A stretch of DNA of 64,000 nt. Source: Pseudoalteromonas sp. T1lg75 (GTDB lineage Bacteria > Pseudomonadota > Gammaproteobacteria > Enterobacterales > Alteromonadaceae). The DNA is taken from positions 1 to 64,000 of the forward strand of contig NZ_PQCD01000005.1 in assembly GCF_002964705.1 (NCBI RefSeq), read 5' to 3'. Of this stretch, positions 11,871-25,320 are shown piece by piece. Under the pieces are notes generated by a model. The model was given only the letters and a program-made list of their open reading frames with translations. It was not told where the DNA came from and did not search any database. The translations under genes and the position numbers were made by a program. How positions within the stretch are numbered: the stretch's first letter is position 1; every line of letters starts with the position of its first letter.

Positions 11871-12089
11871 TTACTGAACTGCCGCGAACTCTTGCTCGCT
11901 CAGCTGGCCGTCTTTGTTACTGTCCAAGTCCTTGAACTGTTGCATCAATTCAGGATATTGAGCCGCTTCTTCCATGCTGATAGCGCCATCGCTATCTACG
12001 TCCACGTTGTTAAATTCCAAGTCCATCGCGAATGCCGACGATGCACTGACTAAGCCGATTAAGGCGATTGCTTTAGAGGTCTTATTCAT
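11871..12089 (-). CDS. Small secreted EF-hand protein, copy 2
   Basis: A 72-residue precursor with a signal peptide (MNKTSKAIALIGLVSASSAFA) and two EF-hand loops, DVDSDGAISMEE and DSNKDGQLSEQE. The second loop is less canonical (Asn at 3, Asp at 5). An AGGGAG ribosome site precedes the ATG. It is similar in layout to its neighbours but clearly diverged from them, so the duplications are not recent. Confidence 0.85.
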   Translation of the reverse strand: MNKTSKAIALIGLVSASSAFAMDLEFNNVDVDSDGAISMEEAAQYPELMQQFKDLDSNKDGQLSEQEFAAVQ

Positions 12090-12104
12090 TGTTAACTCCC
12101 TGTG

Positions 12105-12323
12105 TTATTTCGCGTTAGCGAACTCTTCTTGAGACAGCTCGCCATCTACATTAGTGTCTAAGTCTTTGAACTGGCTGATTAGCTCTGGGTGCTTTGAGGC
12201 TTCTTCCATGCTAATGGCGCCATTGCCATCGGTGTCTATCGTGGCGAAGTCAGCTGCTAAGGCAAAGGCCGCAGAAGAACCGACAAGGGCGCATAGCGCT
12301 AAAATATGCTTAGATTTATTCAT
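12105..12323 (-). CDS. Small secreted EF-hand protein, copy 3
   Basis: A 72-residue precursor with a signal peptide (MNKSKHILALCALVGSSAAFA) and EF-hand loops DTDGNGAISMEE and DTNVDGELSQEE. There are two adjacent ATG codons; the second (12323) has better spacing from AGGAG. It shares the ISMEEA(S/A) block and the QFKDLD linker with copy 2, its closest relative in the array. Confidence 0.85.
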   Translation of the reverse strand: MNKSKHILALCALVGSSAAFALAADFATIDTDGNGAISMEEASKHPELISQFKDLDTNVDGELSQEEFANAK

Positions 12324-12361
12324 CATTAACTCCTACTGATAACTGCAATAACTGCTGAAAA

Positions 12362-12574
12362 TTACTGTGCTTTATCGAACTCGGCTTGTGAAAGCTCGCC
12401 GTTACCGTCGCTATCTAATTGTGCAAATTGCTCGGCTAGTGCAGCATCAGCGGCAGCTTCTTGCACGGAGATAGCACCGTTGCCATCAACATCAAGAGTT
12501 GAGAAATCGGCAGCGAATGCTGCGCTTGATGCGGCTAGCGTGATCAGAGCGATAGTTGCTGTCATTGGTTTCAT
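12362..12574 (-). CDS. Small secreted EF-hand protein, copy 4 (first in cluster)
   Basis: A 70-residue precursor with a signal peptide (MKPMTATIALITLAASSAAFA) and two canonical EF-hand loops, DVDGNGAISVQE and DSDGNGELSQAE. A strong AGGAAGGAA ribosome site precedes the ATG. As the upstream-most gene of the leftward array it is likely nearest to the shared promoter, which should lie in the AT-rich bases just above 12575. Confidence 0.85.
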   Translation of the reverse strand: MKPMTATIALITLAASSAAFAADFSTLDVDGNGAISVQEAAADAALAEQFAQLDSDGNGELSQAEFDKAQ

Positions 12575-13044
12575 ATTGCTTTCCTTCCTACTTGTTTTGG
12601 TGTGAACCTTGACGAATTCATATTCGCCGTCACATTTTCGATTCTCTAGGACTATTACAAATCCGATGCCAAAAATTAAAAATCAAATAAATTCAATAAG
12701 TTAATTTTTTATTTGCCAAAACACTCTGGTTTTCACCGCTTTTTCTGTTGCCATTTCGCGACAAGCTCGACGCTCTTGGAAATAAAATCCATGTTTTTCA
12801 TGGAGTTAGTTATTTTTAATGGGGATTTCATTCAGAAACCACACAAATGGTCGACACGCTTTTATGATTTTTATCTGAATAGAAGTGCCAAGTGGCAGAT
12901 TTTGATAAGAGAGAAAAATAATTTAATAGTTATAAATCATATAGTTATTTTTTTTATGCACTTTTTTTAAAATTAATTTCATAGCCAGAACACGGTCATA
13001 GATAAATTGTTGCCTTTTAGCAACACACAGGGCCTTGTTCAGGT
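12575..13044. other. AT-rich gene-free stretch upstream of the EF-hand cluster
   Basis: This stretch is strikingly richer in A and T than its surroundings, with several T or A runs (for example 12949-12957). It must carry the promoter of the EF-hand array near 12580-12700. A possible 85-codon frame at 12713-12970 on the plus strand lacks a convincing ribosome site and has no family signature, so it is not called. A short hairpin GTTGCCTTTTAGCAAC is seen near 13011-13026. Confidence 0.5.
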
Positions 13045-13301
13045 TGGCGCGGGTGAATTAATAAGAGTGACCTGAGTGACGCTTGAAGTTGGTAATAGTG
13101 ATAACAATTCTTCCTGAAGCTTGGGCCCGGATCGGGCATCCACGCCCTCGCGTTCGGCGCTCCAAGAGTGGCGTTATATGCAATAGGTGAGTTCGGTGTA
13201 AGTAAGTCATCCTGACGCTGCGGTCCGGCTCGACATCCGTGTCTCGCGTTCGAATTTACAAGAGTGACCTGAGTCACTCTTGTGAATTCTCACCCACGCC
13301 A
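13045..13301. repeat. 257-bp intergenic repeat element with terminal inverted repeats
   Basis: The ends form an inverted repeat: TGGCGCGGGTGA (13045-13056) against the complement of TCACCCACGCCA (13290-13301), with one mismatch. Inside are two degenerate copies of a roughly 42-base unit (13128-13170 and 13226-13266) sharing CATCC, TCGCGTTCG and CAAGAGTG. A 15-base exact direct repeat AAGAGTGACCTGAGT occurs at 13063-13077 and 13260-13274. A near-perfect hairpin ACAAGAGTGAC-CTGA-GTCACTCTTGT lies at 13258-13283. It has no coding capacity. The right arm includes the trkH stop codon. It resembles a MITE- or REP-type intergenic element, but no family name can be given. Confidence 0.6.
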
Positions 13302-14741
13302 GAAGGTTGGGGTGAATAGTACTAACAGGGTGAAGATCTCTAAACGACCAAAGACCATGGCCAGGGTTAGAATCCACTTGGCGTTATCGCTGATATCACC
13401 GTAATGGGCCGCCACCTCACCCAAGCCCGGACCCAGGTTATTTAAGCAAGCTGCGGTCGCCGAAAAGGCGGTGATATTGTCTAAGCCCGTGCCCATTAGG
13501 CTGATCATGATGATCACGAAGACCAGGGCATAGGCGGAAAAGAAGCCCCAAACCGCCTCAACGACCTTATCGGGAAGCGCCTTACGACCCAGCTTAATGG
13601 AATAGATGGCTCTTGGGTGGACCAGGCGGTTGAGTTCACGAATGCCCTGCAAGTACAACAAGAACACCCGTACCACCTTCATACCGCCACCGGTAGAACC
13701 GGCACAGCCACCAATAAAACTGGAGAAGATGAGCAAAATGGGTAGGAACAAGGGCCAGGCTGAGAAGTTATCCGTGGCAAAGCCCGCCGTGGTACTGATA
13801 GACACGGCCTGGAACATGGCCTGATCTAAGGTTTCATCCCCATTGGCATAGATATTATTAGACGACAACACCGCAAAACAAACGATGATCAGCGCCACCT
13901 GGATTAAGAAGAACACCTTAAATTCAGGGTCACGCAAATACACTTTAGGACTGCGACTGGCCACCACTGCGTAGTGCAGGGAAAAATTCACCGCCGCGAT
14001 TAATAAGAAAAACACACAAATCAGGTTGATCACCGGGCTATCAAAGTAGCCCATGGACGCATCATAGGTGGAGAAACCGCCAATGGCTATGGTCGAGAAG
14101 GCATGGCAAATGGCATCGAACCAACTCATCCCCGCCACCCAATAGGCCAAGGTACAGGCCAGGGTAAGGGATACATAGATATACCAGAGGTGCTTGGCGG
14201 TATCGGCGATACGCGGTGTCATTTTCGAGTCTTTCACCGGCCCTGGCGTTTCGGCGCGGTACAGCTGCATGCCACCAACGCCAAGCATGGGCAGCACGGC
14301 CACCGCGAGTACGATGATCCCCATGCCACCGAGCCACTGCAACTGCTGGCGATAGAAGAGCACCGACTTGGGCAGATATTCGATGCCGGTCAACACGGTC
14401 GCCCCCGTGGTCGTTAAGCCGGAGAAGGCCTCAAACACGGCGTCGGCAAGCGACAGTTTTGGTGCATCAAGGAAGATCAGGGGCAAGGATGCGAACGACC
14501 CCAGTACCAGCCAAAACAGTACCACGATCAAAAAGCCTTCGCGGGCTTTGAGGTCGCCATGCTCATGGCGGTTAGGATAATAGGCAAATAAGCCGGCAAT
14601 AACGCTGAAGATAAACGCAAGAATAAAAGGCAGACCACCACCATCTTTATAGATAAGTGATACCAGCGCAGGAGGAACCATGGTGATACTAAACAGGGCT
14701 ACTAGCTGACCGAGTATCTTTATTATCGTGCGGTATTGCAT
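13290..14741 (-). CDS. trkH: Trk-type potassium uptake channel TrkH
   Basis: A 483-residue inner-membrane protein with about ten or more hydrophobic helices and the selectivity-filter repeats of the SKT superfamily, e.g. FSGLTTTGATVLTG (near residue 110), AFSTIAIGGFST, STTAGFATDNF and ATAACLNNLGPG. It imports K+ and is gated by TrkA, encoded 1.7 kb away. The stop codon falls within the right inverted arm of the repeat element, so the last residues (FWRG) are shared with that arm. Confidence 0.97.
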   Translation of the reverse strand: MQYRTIIKILGQLVALFSITMVPPALVSLIYKDGGGLPFILAFIFSVIAGLFAYYPNRHEHGDLKAREGFLIVVLFWLVLGSFASLPLIFLDAPKLSLADAVFEAFSGLTTTGATVLTGIEYLPKSVLFYRQQLQWLGGMGIIVLAVAVLPMLGVGGMQLYRAETPGPVKDSKMTPRIADTAKHLWYIYVSLTLACTLAYWVAGMSWFDAICHAFSTIAIGGFSTYDASMGYFDSPVINLICVFFLLIAAVNFSLHYAVVASRSPKVYLRDPEFKVFFLIQVALIIVCFAVLSSNNIYANGDETLDQAMFQAVSISTTAGFATDNFSAWPLFLPILLIFSSFIGGCAGSTGGGMKVVRVFLLYLQGIRELNRLVHPRAIYSIKLGRKALPDKVVEAVWGFFSAYALVFVIIMISLMGTGLDNITAFSATAACLNNLGPGLGEVAAHYGDISDNAKWILTLAMVFGRLEIFTLLVLFTPTFWRG

Positions 14742-14780
14742 TTAGCGCATCGCCGTGACTTTTCTTTGCATGTTATTGTC

Positions 14781-15395
14781 TTACTGTTTTATTTTTAACT
14801 CAACAGTACCATGGCTTAAATCAAAAATATCTTTTATTGCGTCCTCTGCCTGGCGCGCATCGATACGGATCTGCCAGGAAATGTGGCTGCCGTATTCCTT
14901 GTCCATAGCCAGCACCTGGTATTGTGAGTTAAGGCATTGTTCTATCTGCCCTTGTAGAGCATAGTCACTGTCGCCGGTTAGCACCACACTGGGCACCTTA
15001 ATCTGTGTCTGTAATTGCGCCAAGGCGTTATTCAAAGTGCCACCATAGGCGCGCACCAAACCACCCGTTCCCAGCTTAATGCCGCCGAAATAACGGGTGG
15101 TAACGGCACAGATCTCACCCAAACCACTGCCCTGCAGTACATTCAGCATGGGCTTGCCGGCGGTGCCATTGGGCTCGCCATCATCACTGAAACCATAGAC
15201 ATGGCTACCACCGGGCGCCCCGGCTACATAGGCCCAGCAGTTGTGACGGGCATCCGGGTACTGCTCATTGATGGTAGCAATAAAGGCCTTGGCGCTGGCC
15301 ACGTCCGGAGTATGGGCAAGATGAACGATAAAGGTGCTTTTTTTAATTTCTTCTTCGTAGCTCAGGGATTGAGCTGGATAAGCGTATTCTGACAT
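14781..15395 (-). CDS. yigZ: IMPACT/YigZ family protein
   Basis: A 204-residue protein of the UPF0029/IMPACT family. The N-terminal domain has KKSTFIVHLAHTPDVASAKAFI and the signature GFSDDGEPNGTAGKPMLNVLQG; the C-terminal half is the short DUF1949 domain. Bacterial members are of uncertain function (related to the translation regulator IMPACT). In this order it is normally found between pepQ and trkH, as here. Confidence 0.93.
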   Translation of the reverse strand: MSEYAYPAQSLSYEEEIKKSTFIVHLAHTPDVASAKAFIATINEQYPDARHNCWAYVAGAPGGSHVYGFSDDGEPNGTAGKPMLNVLQGSGLGEICAVTTRYFGGIKLGTGGLVRAYGGTLNNALAQLQTQIKVPSVVLTGDSDYALQGQIEQCLNSQYQVLAMDKEYGSHISWQIRIDARQAEDAIKDIFDLSHGTVELKIKQ

Positions 15396-15451
15396 AGGGT
15401 TTAGCTGCCTAAGGCGGTGGCACCATTGCCACCACCTTCACAGGAGGATGG

Positions 15452-16777
<1,326 letters not shown>

Positions 16778-16833
16778 TCACCCACTTTGCTAATTATGTT
16801 TATGCCAGTCTATCATAGCCGCCACCGTTGCGG

Positions 16834-18717
16834 CTAACCGCCAATATTCATATCCAAAATTGTCGCCAGCACATTTTCGTTCTTACCCTGCTTGGCCAAA
16901 TAAACCTGACGATAGGCAAAGACGTTTTTCACGTAATCACGGGTTTCACGATAAGGGATCAGCTCAATCCACAACTCCGCCGGCATGGCTTCGTCTGGGA
17001 TCCACTTATTGACGCGATGATAACCGGCGTTATACGAGGCCGTGGCTAATATTTGATTGCCACGGGTCTTACCTTCCAAATACTTCAAATACTTGGTACC
17101 TAAATTAATATTGGTGCTGGGTTCATACAGGCGCTTGCTGGCTACCGAGCTGCGATTAATGTATTGGGCGGTACTCGGTAGCAGTTGCATCAGGCCCCTG
17201 GCGTTGGCTCGAGAGCGCGCATCGGCGGCAAAAGAGCTTTCCCTGCGGGCAATGGCGATACTCCAATCCAGGTCGACTTTATGACGGTTACTATAACGTT
17301 CGAAGAGGTTGGTGTAAGCATCGGGAAAACGCAGGTCGACATAATCCCAGGCCTTGAGTCGTGCTAGGGTAATAATGGCTCGGTCGTGCCAGCCCTGCTC
17401 CGAGGCCAGCACCGCAGCGGCCAGTTTCTCGGCATTGCTGGAGGTATCGATAAGGTAATTCCATTCTCTTCTGGCACTGGTAACCCTATCCAACTCATAT
17501 AAAACCTTTGCCCGTTTATAGCCCGGCGCCTGCTCTACCTTAGCCTTTAAACCCGGTGGCAGGGTCAACTCTTGGTTATTGAGGTTAACCGGCAAATCTA
17601 ATCGCGCCGCCGCCAAAAAGCCGTAATAGTCCCGTTCTGTTGCCAGCTTTTGCCATAACTCGTTGGCTTGCTCATTTTTGCCCTGGCGTGAATAACTGTA
17701 GGCCAGCCAATATTGATGTCCGGCACTGAGCTCTTTTTTCGGGGTAAAGAAGGCGATAATGGCTGGCCAGTCCTGCTCCCTAAGCATGTTGGCCAAATGC
17801 CATTGCACCAATTTATTATCCTGTTTGGTATCGGGCACCTTATTGAGCCAGAACTTGGCTTCATCATGCTGTTTTACCGCCAGGGCATAGGCCAAAGCAT
17901 AATGCACCTTATCCTGCTGCTGCGCGCTAAAGGTAAACATGGTCGATAATTTTTGCCAGGCACGAATGGCCAAATCCGGGTCTTGCCACACCAGGCGTTT
18001 AACCCCGTACACCGCAATTTCTGCTTCCTTGGGCGATTTGTTCTTATAGCGATACAAACCGGCTGCCGCACTGGGGTCTTTTTTGACCTTAGTATATAAG
18101 TCCGCTAGATACCTTTCTTTGGCTGGCAATTGCGTTTTTAAATAGCCTACCAACTTATACTGCCCCGCCCGAGCCGCCAAACCCAATCGTTGCCACACTA
18201 TTTCCGGCGTCTGTCCGCCAGCCTTACGCCAGTAAGAAAACACCCCATCGCATTCTTTAGGTTGTGATTTATTGACCAGCCACAGCTTTTCTATTTGCTC
18301 CAACAGGGCATCTTTTGGCGCCCCGAGCTGCCATTGAAAATCAAGATACTGGCAGGTGAGCTCGACGTCCTTGGTAATGCTGTAATTTTCTACAAACTTG
18401 GCCTTATGCCCATGCTTAGCCAGGTAGTTTAACCAGGCACTGCGCACCGGCCATTCCAACGGCGTATGCTGATAAACCTGTAAAAAGTGCTCTATTTCGG
18501 TTTGATATTTAATGTGTGGATGGTGCTTATAAAAGGCCATTTCCACATAAGGCTTAAGCGGATGCTTAAGCTGCTCGTTAACGCGCTTAAATTCACTGTA
18601 ATTGCCACCACGGGCAATTTTTTCGGCTTTGAGAAAATCATCGTGACTGCCGGCAAATGAGACACTGCAAACTTGCATTAAGGAGGCGGCCAGCAGGGTG
18701 TGAAGAAGTCGTTTCAT
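16834..18717 (-). CDS. slt: Soluble lytic murein transglycosylase
   Basis: A 627-residue periplasmic enzyme that cleaves peptidoglycan between MurNAc and GlcNAc with formation of 1,6-anhydro-muropeptides. It has a signal peptide (MKRLLHTLLAASLMQVCSVSFA), a long superhelical alpha-domain, and a C-terminal lysozyme-like domain with IAIARRESSF (catalytic Glu about 493), ARGLMQLLPSTA, NINLGTKYL and ATASYNAGYHRVNKW. ATG 18717 begins at the signal peptide; the longer frame is not supported. It is divergent from fadB. Confidence 0.95.
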   Translation of the reverse strand: MKRLLHTLLAASLMQVCSVSFAGSHDDFLKAEKIARGGNYSEFKRVNEQLKHPLKPYVEMAFYKHHPHIKYQTEIEHFLQVYQHTPLEWPVRSAWLNYLAKHGHKAKFVENYSITKDVELTCQYLDFQWQLGAPKDALLEQIEKLWLVNKSQPKECDGVFSYWRKAGGQTPEIVWQRLGLAARAGQYKLVGYLKTQLPAKERYLADLYTKVKKDPSAAAGLYRYKNKSPKEAEIAVYGVKRLVWQDPDLAIRAWQKLSTMFTFSAQQQDKVHYALAYALAVKQHDEAKFWLNKVPDTKQDNKLVQWHLANMLREQDWPAIIAFFTPKKELSAGHQYWLAYSYSRQGKNEQANELWQKLATERDYYGFLAAARLDLPVNLNNQELTLPPGLKAKVEQAPGYKRAKVLYELDRVTSARREWNYLIDTSSNAEKLAAAVLASEQGWHDRAIITLARLKAWDYVDLRFPDAYTNLFERYSNRHKVDLDWSIAIARRESSFAADARSRANARGLMQLLPSTAQYINRSSVASKRLYEPSTNINLGTKYLKYLEGKTRGNQILATASYNAGYHRVNKWIPDEAMPAELWIELIPYRETRDYVKNVFAYRQVYLAKQGKNENVLATILDMNIGG

Positions 18718-18985
18718 GATAATCCTAACTGTATTTCGTGAAACAAAAGCAGCGAAGAAGCCTACACTAGGCAAAAAAGGCGCGCTGCCCTCATTGAGTC
18801 AAAGACTCTCATTAACTGTACTACATAAATGCCAGACTTTTGACCTATGCCAACCGCATTCTGGCGTGTTTTGGTCGCATCTATTTTTTGAGCTAACTTT
18901 AACCGTATGTAAATTTTAAGCTTAAATTTTCATTGCATTTTGCGATTAAAGGCGCGACACTGATTTAAATTTAACTCATCGTACC

Positions 18986-19001
18986 AGTTTCATGTGAAAC
19001 A
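18986..19001. promoter_or_regulatory. Degenerate parS-like palindrome before fadB
   Basis: AGTTTCATGTGAAACA differs from the parS consensus TGTTTCACGTGAAACA at two positions, one of them in the central CACGTG. It sits 13 bases before the fadB start codon, overlapping the likely 5' untranslated region. It may be a weak ParB site or chance. Confidence 0.3.
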
Positions 19002-19014
19002 AAGGGAGATACCC

Positions 19015-22343
<3,329 letters not shown>

Positions 22344-22358
22344 CCACAAACTTGGTGA

Positions 22359-22396
22359 CAAAAAGGCGGGTTCAGCTTTATGCTCCCGCCTTTTTT
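22359..22396 (+). terminator. Terminator after fadBA
   Basis: Stem AAAAAGGCGGG / CCCGCCTTTTTT with a loop of about 12 bases ending in a T run, 16 bases after the fadA stop. Confidence 0.9.
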
Positions 22397-22446
22397 CTTG
22401 CCGCGACTTTGGGTAAAATGGGCGTTTTATACACGAGCACTCATTT

Positions 22447-22686
22447 ATGACCTTTGATACCGCCGATCACGTTCTTGACGCCCTTGGTTTACGCTGCCCG
22501 GAACCCGTTATGATGGTGCGCGGTACGGTGCGCAAAATGAATAATGGTGAAACCTTGTTGATCACCGCGGACGACCCTTCAACCACCCGCGACATACCCA
22601 GCTTTTGCCGCTTTATGGACCACACCTTGGTGGCCCAGCAAACAGAGCAATTACCTTATCAGTACCTGATCAAAAAAGGTCTTTAA
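22447..22686 (+). CDS. tusA: Sulfur carrier protein TusA
   Basis: A 79-residue protein with the TusA signature [13 protein letters not shown]; Cys17 would carry the persulfide that is relayed for 2-thiouridine tRNA modification and other sulfur transfer. It also has the SirA-like [16 protein letters not shown] region. Its stop codon overlaps that of the convergent lipoprotein gene by 4 bases in total. Confidence 0.94.
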   Translation: MTFDTADHVLDALGLRCPEPVMMVRGTVRKMNNGETLLITADDPSTTRDIPSFCRFMDHTLVAQQTEQLPYQYLIKKGL

Positions 22687-23129
22687 TCAAAGACCTGATT
22701 AATGGTTACCAATGGCTTGCTAAAGCGTGAGAAGTTAATAGATACCTTGTACCAGCCCTCTTCCGCAGGGGTAAAGCTAAAGTAGTTATATACGCTGTTA
22801 CAGTCCGCTTGAACCGGCAGGCCAATTTCCAATTGCTTATCCAGACCTTCGTCTAAATAACCACAGTTATAATTTTCACTCCAATCGGCATCGGCGATTT
22901 TAAATTCATAGGCTTTACCCGGAGTCGATAGCTTGATCTTGGTTTCATAAATGGCTGGCGCCACCTTCACCATTTGATATTCCGGCTGCGCATCCCATAA
23001 CGAGAAGTCGCCACGCAGATACAGGGGTTTTTGCACTTCTTCAACCGGCACTATGTCGTCTAAGGTGACCGTGCTTGAACACGCACCTAAAAATAATGTG
23101 GCTAAAACGAGGGAGAGTTTTCTCTTCAT
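22683..23129 (-). CDS. Small lipoprotein with a probable carbohydrate-binding-like (E-set) domain
   Basis: A 148-residue lipoprotein: signal [17 protein letters not shown] with the lipobox cysteine at 17. The mature part begins with a short linker and then [18 protein letters not shown], which resembles the start of CBM20/CBM48-type immunoglobulin-like domains (x-x-RGxFxxW), followed by beta-rich sequence and two cysteines. No enzyme motif is present. The function is unknown; a glycan- or protein-binding envelope role is an inference. ATG 23129 is chosen because it starts the signal peptide. Confidence 0.75.
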   Translation of the reverse strand: MKRKLSLVLATLFLGACSSTVTLDDIVPVEEVQKPLYLRGDFSLWDAQPEYQMVKVAPAIYETKIKLSTPGKAYEFKIADADWSENYNCGYLDEGLDKQLEIGLPVQADCNSVYNYFSFTPAEEGWYKVSINFSRFSKPLVTINQVFD

Positions 23130-23193
23130 TGTTATTTTTTCCAAATTTGACGCACTTTTCATCAGTCTAAGAAATTAGTGCATTAGCTTCAAT

Positions 23194-23222
23194 AAAAAAG
23201 CCAGCTAAATGCTGGCTTTTGT
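23194..23222 (-). terminator. Terminator after glyS
   Basis: Stem AAAAGCCAGC / GCTGGCTTTT with a 5-base loop. Read leftward it ends in a run of T and lies 22 bases beyond the glyS stop. It also sits just upstream of the lipoprotein gene. Confidence 0.85.
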
Positions 23223-23243
23223 CATGAATGTGAGAAATATTCA

Positions 23244-25312
23244 CTATTTTTGCAGTACCGAGATATCAGCAACCTGTAAGAACAGATCCTGCAGTTGTGA
23301 CAATAGCGCCAGACGATTGCGTTTAATAGCTTCGTCGTCCGCCATAACCATGACGTTATCGAAGAAAGCATCAACGCTTTGGCGAATATTGGCCAGCTCG
23401 CTGAGTGCTTGCTGGTAATTACCTTGCTCATATAAAGGCGCAAGTTTGGCCTGATAGGCCGCCACTTCTTGTGCTAACGTTTGCTCGGGCGCTTCTTGCA
23501 GCAGGCTTTGCTCAATCGCTCCGCTTTCATGCACGTCATTTTTGCTCAGGATGTTACCAACACGCTTGTTGGCGGCCGCTAGCGCTTCTGCCGGCTCAAG
23601 CGTACGGAAGTGGCTTACCGCTTTAACGCGCAGGTCAAAGTCCAGTGGCTTAGAAGGACGACGCGCCAATACCGCTTGGATCACATCCACTTCAATGCCC
23701 TGCTCCTGATACCAGGCGCGGAAGCGACCCAGTAGGAACTCAAACACATCTTCGGCAACTTGTTCATTACTTAACTTATCGCCGAATAAGGTTTTCGCTT
23801 TCGCAACGATATCAAGCACATCCAAAGGTAGTTGCTTTTCAACCATGATGCGCAAGGCACCGATAGCGGCGCGGCGCAGTGCAAACGGGTCTTTGTCGCC
23901 TTTAGGGGCCTGACCAATGCCGAAAATACCAACCAGGGTATCGAACTTATCCGCCAAGGCCACGGCACAGCTGATCTCGCTGTGTGGCAAGGCATCACCG
24001 GCAAAGCGCGGCATATACTGTTCGTTCATGGCTAGGGCCACGGCTTCGTCTTCACCGTCAAAGCGCGCGTAGTGCATACCCATCACGCCCTGCACATCGG
24101 TGAATTCCATCACCATTTCGGTCATCAGGTCGGTCTTACTCAATAGACCCGCACGCTCGGCCAGGGCCTTATCTGCGCCCAGCTGCTCGGCGATATAACC
24201 GGAAAGCGCGCTAATACGCTCGGACTTGTCTTTAAGCGTACCCAGTTGCTTTTGGAACAATACCGTACCCAGTGACTCCAAACGGCTTTCCAGCGTTTTC
24301 TTTTTATCCGTTTCAAAGAAAAACTGTGCATCGGCAAGACGTGGACGAACCACCTTTTCGTTACCGGCAATGACCACACTTGGGTCTTTACTTTCAATGT
24401 TCGAAACAAACAGGAATTTGTTGATCAGCTTGCCGTCTTGGTCTAACAGCGGGAAGTACTTTTGGTCGTCCTTCATGGTATAGATCAAGGCTTCATCAGG
24501 CACTTCTAGGAAGCTTTCTTCAAATGATGCCGTTAAGGTCACCGGCCATTCTACTAGGGAGGTCACTTCCTCAAGCAAGTCTTCGTCCATGGCTACAACC
24601 GCACCTAGTTTAGCTGCCGCCGCTTCGATTTGATTGCGGATCATTGCCTTACGAGTGTCGTAATCGGCAATAACATAAGCTTTCTTCAACTGCTCTAGCG
24701 CTTCATTGGCATTGTTGATGGTGACCTTTTCCGGGTGATGGAAACGGTGTCCCTGCAGCTGGTTAGTAACCTGCTTACCCAAGATCTCGCCGGCAATCAG
24801 GCTATCGCCGTAAAATACCGTGGCCGTGTGCACAGGACGGATAAACTGTGTCTTGTTGGCGCCCCAACGCATTGGCTTAGGAATAGGTAGTTTTGCCAGT
24901 GCCGCATTCACCGCGGCTACGATCAATTCCTGAACCGGTTGACCGGCAACTCGGCCTTATGTAGCAGCCACTCGCCTTTATCGGTGACATGACGACCCGC
25001 TTCGCTCACCTCGATACCACAACCACGGGCCCAGCCCATTGCCGCTTTGGTCGGGTTGCCATCGGCATCAAATGCCGCCTGGATCGCAGGACCACGCTTT
25101 TCGACTACCTTATCAGCCTGCTTGCCATCAAGTTGTAGCACCATTAAGCCTAAGCGACGTGGTGAGGCGTACCATTGTACCCCGTCATGTGCCAGGGCCA
25201 GATCTTCTAATTGTGCCTTCAGGCCGTCTGCGAAAGCCTCGGCCAGGGCACGCAATGATTTCGGCGGTAGTTCTTCGGTACCGATTTCTACTAATAAATT
25301 TTGCTTTAACAT
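23244..25312 (-). CDS. glyS: Glycyl-tRNA synthetase beta subunit (one-base frameshift)
   Basis: The two reading frames together encode a complete GlyS. The first (25312 down to about 24946) starts [20 protein letters not shown]; the second continues [22 protein letters not shown] to the end (VADISVLQK). The join should read KAELPGQPVQEL, but one base is missing in the CCGG at 24943-24946 (TTGCCGGTCAA on the coding strand, where GGG is expected). Restoring it gives 689 residues, the E. coli length. GlyS works with GlyQ in an alpha2beta2 enzyme and carries the tRNA-binding regions. Because the subunit is essential, a sequence error is more likely than a real mutation. Confidence 0.9.
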
Positions 25313-25320
25313 GGTAATTC

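Noticed and set aside
12713..12970. 85-codon open frame in the AT-rich island
   Set aside because: No ribosome site, no recognisable family, composition follows the AT-rich background; an open frame of this size is expected by chance there.
13258..13283. Terminator for trkH
   Set aside because: The hairpin is strong, but read leftward it is followed by TAAATTCG rather than a T run, and its sequence repeats within the element, so it is treated as part of the repeat.
13045..13301. CRISPR array
   Set aside because: Only two degenerate repeat copies without equal-length spacers; no cas genes in the window.
18729..18744. Second parS-like site near slt
   Set aside because: Only one half (CGTGAAACA) matches; the other half has three mismatches.
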